Under the pieces are notes generated by a model. That model made no database searches. It was not told the DNA's origin and saw only the letters and a program-made list of their open reading frames with translations. Positions 1 through 4,458 of a DNA stretch of 6,109 nucleotides are shown piece after piece (positions within the stretch are counted from its first letter, which is position 1; each line of letters starts with the position of its first letter). The stretch spans positions 1 through 6,109 of the forward strand of contig DSBH01000235.1 in assembly GCA_011056825.1 (NCBI GenBank), given 5' to 3'. The position numbers and the translations under genes are program-made. The DNA comes from Deltaproteobacteria bacterium. Its GTDB lineage: Bacteria; Desulfobacterota; Syntrophia; Syntrophales; UBA2210.

Positions 1-305
1 ATCCCCACTTCCTCGAAAGTCTCCCTGACGGCGGCGATCCAGACGCCCAGTGATTCCTGCTTGTTATTCGGCTTCCCGAGGACACGGTTGATTTCCGAAA
101 AATCGACAGTACCGACGAATCGTCGCATGCTTTCGGAGCGGTCGGCATCGTCGACCCGCCCCCCAGGAAAGACGTGCGAACAGGGCACGAAGGCGCTTCG
201 GGAACTTCTCAGCGCCAAAAGCACCTCAAACCCCTCGGGGTCCCCGGGAGGCAGCCCTCGAAGAATAATCACCGTCGCCGCGTCTTTCGGCGTCACCATC
301 CTCAT
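1..305 (-). CDS. Nudix hydrolase, NUDT19-like, partial (C-terminus beyond the window)
   Basis: Only the first 101 residues are present; the gene runs off the left edge. Nudix enzymes hydrolyse nucleoside diphosphates linked to another moiety, using a metal-binding helix. Here the Nudix signature is split. VFPGGRVDDADR (45-56) supplies its glycine half and AAVRETFEEVG (91-101) its REXXEEXG half, with about 45 residues between the GG and RE where the canonical box has about 14. This long insertion resembles NUDT19/RP2p-type proteins, some of which are CoA diphosphatases; the substrate here is not determined. The start is ATG at 305, preceded by GGGGGA with an 8-base spacer; ATG at 299 in the same frame is the alternative. 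The start overlaps the stop of the upstream methyltransferase (ATGA), so the two are probably co-transcribed and translationally coupled. The family is fairly sure, the function is not. Confidence 0.85.
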   Translation of the reverse strand, partial: MRMVTPKDAATVIILRGLPPGDPEGFEVLLALRSSRSAFVPCSHVFPGGRVDDADRSESMRRFVGTVDFSEINRVLGKPNNKQESLGVWIAAVRETFEEVG

Positions 306-1555
306 GAAACAATTCCCCCGGATTGATCTTCATCGCCCGTTCCATCACGGGGTTCCGTCGTGCCGCCATCTTCCGATCGCACGCCTGCCCTTGCCAAAAC
401 AGCCACCGTCTCCACGTGCTTCGTCCGGGGAAACATGTCCAGCGGCTGCACCTCGACCAGCTCGTAGCCGAGATCAATGAGACGGCGCACATCACGGGCC
501 TGCGTCGATGGATTACAGGACACGTACACAACGGTTGCCGGTTCGAGAGACGCCAGGCGGTCCGCGGCGCGTTTCGTGATACCCGCCCGCGGCGGATCAA
601 CGACGGCGGCGGCGACGGGACCGGGATCGAGTCTTCCCAGGACCGCCTCAAGCGTTCCGCGGTGCAGCGTAACATTCTCGACGCCCAGTCTCGCGAGATT
701 CTCGCGGGCGCACCGCAATGCCTCTTCATCGATATCGATGCCGATAACCGGCCGGTCTTTCCGGGCCGCGAAAAGCGAAAACAGACCCGATCCGCAGCAG
801 CAATCGAGCAGCGCTCCCTCGGACGATTCGGGACACGCACCGGCAACCTGTTTCGCCAGGGTCTCCACCAGGAAGGCGTTGGCCTGGAAAAATCCACGGG
901 CGGGAACTTCCATCACCAGGTCGCCCACCCGCCTGGTGATGTCTTCCGTCGCTCCACAGGGAAGGTTCGACCAGACGGCCATCCGTTCCGGCATGCCGTC
1001 TCGGCATGCCGGGTTCGCCCTTACGGCAGCCAATTCGGCATTTATCGACTCATCAAGCAGATCGCACCGGTCGATCTCGACCAGGGTCGTGCCGTCCGTT
1101 CTCATGAACCCGACGGCACGGCCGTTCGGTCCGCCGTCGCGAACGTGAAAATCCGCCTTCTGCCTGTACCCGCTGAGCCGGGGAGACGAAATAATGGTAC
1201 GTACCGGGGGAGAAAAAATCCTTCCGATTCGTTCGAACGCGTCCCGCACCTGCTTTTCCTTGATCTCGAGTTCATGTCCGCCGGTAATATGCCGGTAGTG
1301 ACAGCCGCCGCAGACCCCGTAATACGGGCATGAAGGATCGACCCTGAAAGGTGAAGGCGTAATAATTTTTACGAGTTCTGCCTCGGCATAGTTTCGGTGC
1401 ACCCGATCGATCTCCACCTCGACCACGTCTCCGTCCACCGTCCAGGGTACGAAAACGACCATGCCTTCACTCCTACCGACGCCTTTCCCTCCGAAAGCCA
1501 CGTCGGATATTTCCACCATGATACGGTTTCCCGCCATGAACCGGTGTTCCTGCAT
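302..1555 (-). CDS. rlmD: RlmD/RumA-family 23S rRNA (uracil-C5)-methyltransferase with Fe-S cluster
   Basis: This is a 417-residue SAM-dependent RNA methyltransferase (E. coli RumA is slightly longer) that should make 5-methyluridine in rRNA. Residues 1-65 look like a TRAM RNA-binding domain. C76, C82 and C85 (C-x5-C-x2-C) with C164 match the [4Fe-4S] ligands of RumA. The C-terminal Rossmann domain has FFQAN (222-226), the SAM loop LLDCCCGSG (249-257), DPPRAG (320-325), the nucleophile C347 in SCNP and E382 in HVETVA. The segment between C164 and FFQAN is much shorter than in E. coli RumA. The start is ATG at 1555 because GGAGG lies 7 bases upstream and the TRAM domain begins there; 52 further in-frame upstream residues look non-coding. 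A palindromic segment at 988-1012 lies inside the gene. The family is clear, but the exact target uridine (RlmD, RlmC or RlmCD type) cannot be told from sequence alone. Confidence 0.93.
   Translation of the reverse strand: MQEHRFMAGNRIMVEISDVAFGGKGVGRSEGMVVFVPWTVDGDVVEVEIDRVHRNYAEAELVKIITPSPFRVDPSCPYYGVCGGCHYRHITGGHELEIKEKQVRDAFERIGRIFSPPVRTIISSPRLSGYRQKADFHVRDGGPNGRAVGFMRTDGTTLVEIDRCDLLDESINAELAAVRANPACRDGMPERMAVWSNLPCGATEDITRRVGDLVMEVPARGFFQANAFLVETLAKQVAGACPESSEGALLDCCCGSGLFSLFAARKDRPVIGIDIDEEALRCARENLARLGVENVTLHRGTLEAVLGRLDPGPVAAAVVDPPRAGITKRAADRLASLEPATVVYVSCNPSTQARDVRRLIDLGYELVEVQPLDMFPRTKHVETVAVLARAGVRSEDGGTTEPRDGTGDEDQSGGIVS
988..1012. repeat. Perfect 11-bp inverted repeat inside rlmD
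   Basis: CCGGCATGCCG (988-998), TCT, CGGCATGCCGG (1002-1012) are exact reverse complements with a 3-base spacer. Each arm also contains the palindrome CGGCATGCCG. The segment encodes part of the rlmD stretch ACRDGMPERM (183-192), in the shortened loop between the Fe-S and catalytic domains. Reading frame is preserved. Confidence 0.7.
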
Positions 1556-1562
1556 ACAACAT

Positions 1563-1567
1563 CCTCC
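1563..1567 (-). promoter_or_regulatory. Shine-Dalgarno site of rlmD
   Basis: GGAGG on the minus strand ends 7 bases before the ATG at 1555. It decides that start over the longer in-frame opening at 1711 and over the internal ATG at 1537, which has no comparable site. Confidence 0.8.
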
Positions 1568-1586
1568 ACGAAAACGACCTGCCTTC

Positions 1587-1615
1587 TGTATACCTGTCAC
1601 GAGCGTGGGCGACAA
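1587..1615 (-). promoter_or_regulatory. Possible sigma70 promoter of the rlmD-Nudix operon
   Basis: On the minus strand, TTGTCG (1615-1610) and TATACA (1592-1587) are separated by exactly 17 bases, each matching four of six consensus positions. Transcription would start near 1580 and leave a leader of about 25 bases carrying the strong GGAGG site. Position and spacing fit well, but the match is only moderate, so this is a candidate. Confidence 0.4.
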
Positions 1616-1642
1616 GCGAAAAGGCGGTATCCCACAATCTGT

Positions 1643-1656
1643 ATGTAATTTTACAT
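1643..1656. repeat. ATGTAA-TT-TTACAT palindrome, possible operator
   Basis: Two perfect 6-base inverted arms are separated by two bases. The site lies about 28 bases upstream of the candidate -35 element of rlmD, in an otherwise GC-rich stretch. Symmetry and position would suit a dimeric regulator, but no regulator gene is in the window, and a 6-base palindrome can arise by chance. Confidence 0.35.
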
Positions 1657-1735
1657 GGAGGGGGATCGGGTCATCAGTACAGAAAATCGAATAAGCAGCA
1701 GGAGCGGGCACCGGCGACCGGCCTCCGACAGGGCC

Positions 1736-1757
1736 TGTCCTGAGCTATGCCGAAGGG
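1736..1757 (+). repeat. Dispersed repeat copy A (CCTGAGC-N5-CGAAGG core)
   Basis: The core CCTGAGC-N5-CGAAGG (1739-1756) recurs in the second copy at 1814-1831 with identical spacing and different middle bases. Repeats of this form are, to my knowledge, abundant between genes in several deltaproteobacterial and other genomes. When an open frame runs through them they yield peptides such as CPELCRRA, as this one would. No function is assigned. Confidence 0.6.
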
Positions 1758-1762
1758 CTCTA

Positions 1763-1776
1763 CCCCCTGAAGGGGG
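1763..1776. repeat. Short palindrome CCCCCTGAAGGGGG
   Basis: CCCCC and GGGGG arms flank TGAA, enough for a 5-base-pair hairpin with a 4-base loop. It sits between the two dispersed repeats, and no poly-T tract follows, so it is not called a terminator. Confidence 0.45.
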
Positions 1777-1782
1777 CACACG

Positions 1783-1796
1783 AGGCCGAACGGCCT
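1783..1796. repeat. Short palindrome AGGCCG-AA-CGGCCT
   Basis: Six-base perfect inverted arms flank AA. The right arm also takes part in an alternative overlapping palindrome, CGGCC-T-GGCCG (1791-1801). It is part of the palindromic cluster in the divergent intergenic region. Confidence 0.45.
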
Positions 1797-1804
1797 GGCC
1801 GACC

Positions 1805-1841
1805 CCCGGTCATCCTGAGCCCCGTCGAAGGATAGACCGGG
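1805..1841. repeat. Dispersed repeat copy B within a 12-bp inverted repeat
   Basis: CCCGGTCATCCT (1805-1816) pairs with AGGAT-a-GACCGGG (1829-1841), leaving one bulged A and a 12-base loop. The CCTGAGC-N5-CGAAGG core (1814-1831) forms the top of this stem-loop, so the copy has the form of a REP-like hairpin element. No T tract follows, so termination is unlikely. It ends about 80 bases before the TraB start and would be transcribed only if a promoter lay upstream of it. Confidence 0.6.
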
Positions 1842-1866
1842 CATTACTGTGGCGGCGTCATTTCTC

Positions 1867-1895
1867 TTTACAAGGGGTGAAAATATTGTTAGCTT
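1867..1895 (+). promoter_or_regulatory. Weak candidate promoter for the traB-rhomboid operon
   Basis: TTTACA (1867-1872, five of six matches to TTGACA) is followed after 17 bases by TAGCTT (1890-1895). The latter keeps only the first, second and last consensus positions of a -10 box. It would start transcription about 20 bases before the ATG at 1922. It is the best sigma70-like pair I see upstream of this gene, but it is weak. Confidence 0.25.
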
Positions 1896-1911
1896 CGCAA
1901 AATTATCGCGT

Positions 1912-1916
1912 GAAGG
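1912..1916 (+). promoter_or_regulatory. Shine-Dalgarno site deciding the TraB start
   Basis: GAAGG lies 5 bases before the ATG at 1922. A rival in-frame TTG start at 1886 has AAGGGG about 8 bases upstream. The ATG is preferred because TraB-family proteins usually begin only about ten residues before the GTAHVS motif region. Confidence 0.6.
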
Positions 1917-1921
1917 ATGCC

Positions 1922-3085
1922 ATGGAACAAGAAAACGTCACCCGCCTCATGCACGAGGGGAAAACTATAGTGCTGGTCGGAACAGCGCATGTATCCCGCC
2001 ACAGCGCCGACCTGGTCGAACGCGTCATCGACGAGGAGCAGCCGAACACGATCTGCGTCGAGCTGTGCCGGTCGCGTTACGAGGCGATCAAGCAAAAGGA
2101 CGCCTGGGAAGCGACGGATATTTTTAAAATAATACGCCGGAAACAGACAGCCCTGCTTCTCTCCCAGTTGTTGATGGCCTCCGTGCAGAAAAAGCTGGCC
2201 GACAAATTCGGCATTCGGCCGGGCGATGAAATGCTCCGGGCCGTGCTTAAGGCCGAGAAGATAGGTTCCGACCTGGTCCTCGCCGATCGCGATATCAGGA
2301 CAACCCTGACGAGGACATGGAGAAAAATCGGTTTTATCTCCAAAATTCGGCTTTTTTTCGAGACCGTCATGTCACTGGTGTTCGACCGGGACATTTCGGA
2401 GCAGGACATCGAAAAAATGAAAAACAAGGATATGCTCGAAATCGCCCTGGCTTCATTCGGCCAAAAACTGCCGGGGGCGAAAATCACCCTTATCGATGAG
2501 CGCGACCGGTATCTCGCCCGTTCCATAGCCGCGGCGCCGGGACCGAAAGTCGTCGCCGTCGTCGGCGCGGGCCATGTACCGGGCATACTGAAAAACCTGG
2601 ACAAAGATATAGACATCGCGCCGCTCAACGAGATACCTCCGAAAAGTCCCTGGGGCCGGGCGATCGCCTGGGGGTTGTCCGCGCTTGTTATCGCGATTAT
2701 CGTAACGGGCTTTATTCAGGGAGGGGCGGCAAGAAGCCTGGATATGCTGAAATGGTGGTTTTTTGTCAACGGGACGCTGGTCGGCCTGGGCGCGCTCGCC
2801 GTTTTAGCTCATCCGGCCACTATCGCCGCCTCGATAGCCGCGGCGCCGCTTACCTCGCTCAACCCCATGATGGCGGCAGGCTGGGTGGCGGGAATCACCG
2901 AGGCATCCCTGCGGAAACCGCAGGTCAGGGATGTCATCTCGCTGCGGGACGACATATCCACCATCAAGGGCTTCTGGCACAACAAGATAACCCGTGTTCT
3001 CCTGGTGGTGGTCTTTGTCAACGTGGGGAGTTCCCTGGGCACGTTCATCGCCATCCCCCTCATGATGAAATATCTCTGGTTGTAA
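1922..3085 (+). CDS. TraB/PrgY-family membrane protein (TIKI/TraB superfamily)
   Basis: The 387-residue product has the usual length for TraB-family proteins. The family is named from TraB/PrgY of enterococcal pheromone plasmids and has been placed in a putative metalloprotease superfamily with TIKI. The soluble N-terminal part (1-245) carries both family GX2H motifs, GTAH (20-23) and GAGH (215-218). It also has ELCRSRY (47-53), ADRD (121-124) and ERDRYLA (193-199). The C-terminal part is membrane-embedded, with hydrophobic segments at about 246-266, 278-298 and 357-380, and a possible one around 300-325. The start is ATG at 1922, set by GAAGG and by family length; TTG at 1886 is an alternative. 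The rhomboid gene follows after 19 bases, so the two are probably co-transcribed. Family membership is confident. Enzymatic activity and substrate are not known, and bacterial homologues are mostly uncharacterised. Confidence 0.9.
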   Translation: MEQENVTRLMHEGKTIVLVGTAHVSRHSADLVERVIDEEQPNTICVELCRSRYEAIKQKDAWEATDIFKIIRRKQTALLLSQLLMASVQKKLADKFGIRPGDEMLRAVLKAEKIGSDLVLADRDIRTTLTRTWRKIGFISKIRLFFETVMSLVFDRDISEQDIEKMKNKDMLEIALASFGQKLPGAKITLIDERDRYLARSIAAAPGPKVVAVVGAGHVPGILKNLDKDIDIAPLNEIPPKSPWGRAIAWGLSALVIAIIVTGFIQGGAARSLDMLKWWFFVNGTLVGLGALAVLAHPATIAASIAAAPLTSLNPMMAAGWVAGITEASLRKPQVRDVISLRDDISTIKGFWHNKITRVLLVVVFVNVGSSLGTFIAIPLMMKYLWL

Positions 3086-3104
3086 CCATAGACAAGGAAA
3101 CGAC

Positions 3105-3944
3105 ATGGCTCCACGTGAACGCAATTCCCTGCTCTGCCCCAACTGCAGAAAACTGATCAGCGCCTCGGAAAAAGTCTGCCCTTACTGCGGCATGAAAAAC
3201 CCGTCGAGTTTTATGAATCGTGATTTTCTCGGCAGCCTGATACGAAATCCCTACGACCTTATCAAGATCATCATCGGCGTGAACGTGGCTTTTTATCTCC
3301 TGACGCTGATACTCAACCCATCGGCCGTGGGGATGTCCGGCAATCCACTTTCCATGCTTTCCCCGTCCAGTAACAGTCTCCTGCTCATGGGAGCGACGGG
3401 CGTCATTCCCATTGACCGTTTCGGCGCCTGGTGGACACTTGTCTCCGCCTCGTACCTGCATGGCGGCGTCCTGCACATCCTGTTCAACATGATCGCCTTC
3501 CGGCAGATCTCTCCCCTGGTCATTCATGAATTCGGTCTTCACCGGTTTTTCGTTATCTACACCGGCACGGGCATCGCCGGGTTCGCCCTGTCCTACGCGG
3601 CCGGAGTCCCTTTTACCATAGGGGCGTCGGCAAGCATCTGCGGCCTGATCGGGGCAATACTGTATTACGGCAAGAGCCGGGGCGGCTCCTTCGGCACGGC
3701 GCTCTACAAGCAGGTTCTCGGATGGCTGGTGTTTATCGGCATCTTCGGTTTTCTCGTTCCCGGCATCAACAACTGGGCTCACGGCGGAGGCGCGCTGGCC
3801 GGCGTGGGACTGGCCTTTCTTCTTGGCTACAACGACAAGAAAACCGAAAATCACTGGCATCGCTACCTCTCCATGGCCTGCATCGGCCTGACCGTCATTG
3901 TACTTCTCTGGTCCGTAGTGAGGGCGCTTTACTACAGCTTCTGA
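3105..3944 (+). CDS. Rhomboid family intramembrane serine protease with N-terminal zinc ribbon
   Basis: This is a 279-residue multispanning membrane protein. C11, C14, C25 and C28 (CPNC and CPYC) form a probable zinc ribbon in front of the membrane domain. The rhomboid core follows: WWTLVSASYLHGGVLHILFN (109-128, the H-x4-N loop with H124 and N128), GASASICGLIGA (173-184) with probable nucleophile S175, and NNWAHGGGALAG (222-233) with H226 as its partner. The residue after the serine is alanine rather than the commoner glycine. Hydrophobic segments before, between and after the motifs fit six or seven membrane spans. The protein should cleave transmembrane segments within the bilayer; the substrate is unknown. 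The ATG has AAGGAA about 5 bases upstream and lies 19 bases after the TraB stop, so the pair form an operon. The catalytic residues are intact. Confidence 0.95.
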   Translation: MAPRERNSLLCPNCRKLISASEKVCPYCGMKNPSSFMNRDFLGSLIRNPYDLIKIIIGVNVAFYLLTLILNPSAVGMSGNPLSMLSPSSNSLLLMGATGVIPIDRFGAWWTLVSASYLHGGVLHILFNMIAFRQISPLVIHEFGLHRFFVIYTGTGIAGFALSYAAGVPFTIGASASICGLIGAILYYGKSRGGSFGTALYKQVLGWLVFIGIFGFLVPGINNWAHGGGALAGVGLAFLLGYNDKKTENHWHRYLSMACIGLTVIVLLWSVVRALYYSF

Positions 3945-3945
3945 A

Positions 3946-3974
3946 TTGACATTGCACGTCGCGTGGCCTAAGAT
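3946..3974 (+). promoter_or_regulatory. Sigma70-type promoter for the lipoprotein-sfsA unit
   Basis: A perfect -35 box TTGACA (3946-3951) is followed after exactly 17 bases by TAAGAT (3969-3974), which matches four of six -10 positions. It begins one base after the rhomboid stop codon. Predicted transcription starts near 3981, giving a leader of about 55 bases. This separates the lipoprotein and sfsA genes from the upstream traB-rhomboid operon, though read-through cannot be excluded because no terminator is seen between them. Confidence 0.65.
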
Positions 3975-4035
3975 TGTAACAGATGGTGACTGACTGAACC
4001 GTTAACATTTACGACTATCAAAAAGGGGATTAATC

Positions 4036-4449
4036 ATGAAACGCTCGACCCTGTATCTCCTTTCCATCGTCTGTTCGTTCTTTTTCCTGTTCACTGCCGG
4101 CTGTAATACCGCCGTCACGATGGGGGATCGCACTGTAGGCGTCAAATCGGGAAAATTCTTTTACACCGATGGAACCCTGAAAACCGACTACACGGCGTCC
4201 TTCGAGAAAACCTGGCGAGCGACGGAAAAGGCCTTGCATAACATGAACGCCACCATCATGGAAACGGAGAAAAAGATTTCATCCGGGACCTGGCGCGCCC
4301 ACATGGAAAGCGAAGATGTGAAAATCACCGTTGAGTATCTCGAGCCCGAGATCACCACGGTGGCGGTCAGGGTGGGGCTCACGGGCAACAACCTCGCCTC
4401 CCGGCTGATTCATGACAGGATCAGGGACGCCCTGGTACACTTGCAATAA
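4036..4449 (+). CDS. Small putative lipoprotein, DUF3568-like
   Basis: The product is a 137-residue secreted protein of unknown function. Residues 1-22 form a type II signal peptide: MKR, then a hydrophobic core, then the lipobox-like TAGC with C23 as the predicted lipidated cysteine. The mature part (23-137) is small and soluble, with alternating charged and hydrophobic residues. It includes GKFFYTDGTLKTDY (39-52), then a helix-like stretch beginning FEKTWRATEKAL (56-67). Sequence and length resemble DUF3568-type lipoproteins, whose role is not established; this link is from memory and moderate. The ATG has AAGGGG 7 bases upstream. A good promoter precedes the gene, and sfsA begins 9 bases after its stop, so they are probably co-transcribed. 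The protein is likely anchored to the outer or inner membrane facing the periplasm. Confidence 0.8.
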   Translation: MKRSTLYLLSIVCSFFFLFTAGCNTAVTMGDRTVGVKSGKFFYTDGTLKTDYTASFEKTWRATEKALHNMNATIMETEKKISSGTWRAHMESEDVKITVEYLEPEITTVAVRVGLTGNNLASRLIHDRIRDALVHLQ

Positions 4450-4458
4450 AGGCGCCCT

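Larger units (their letters stand above)
1556..1921. other. Divergent intergenic region with palindromes and dispersed repeats
   Basis: No gene is called in these 366 bases between the divergent rlmD and traB-like genes. From left to right it holds the rlmD ribosome site and candidate promoter, a palindrome at 1643-1656, a cluster of dispersed-repeat and palindromic sequences at about 1700-1841, and an AT-richer stretch (1842-1921) leading into the TraB gene. A reading frame is open from 1655 into TraB, but its first 89 residues are rich in Arg, Pro and Gly, lie on the repeats and do not resemble the TraB family. It is open probably only because the DNA is GC-rich. Confidence 0.75.

Noticed and set aside
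226..897. Second minus-strand frame across the Nudix/rlmD junction (223 codons)
   Set aside because: It covers the same strand as two genes that both have clear family motifs in their own frames, and its product resembles no family.
323..1333. Long plus-strand open frame across rlmD (336 codons)
   Set aside because: It lies antisense to rlmD, whose motifs are all intact. The product has a composition typical of GC-rich antisense frames and no recognisable domain.
1556..1711. N-terminal extension of rlmD to an ATG at 1711
   Set aside because: GGAGG sits correctly before ATG 1555 and the TRAM domain begins there; the extra 52 residues have no domain-like character.
1655..1921. N-terminal extension of the TraB reading frame starting at 1655
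   Set aside because: The stretch translates into Arg/Pro/Gly-rich sequence lying on the palindrome and the dispersed repeats, lacks a family match, and the family length and the ribosome site both support a start at 1922.
3060..3860. Long minus-strand open frame across the rhomboid gene (266 codons)
   Set aside because: It is opposite the rhomboid gene, which has every catalytic motif. The product is highly charged and motif-free.
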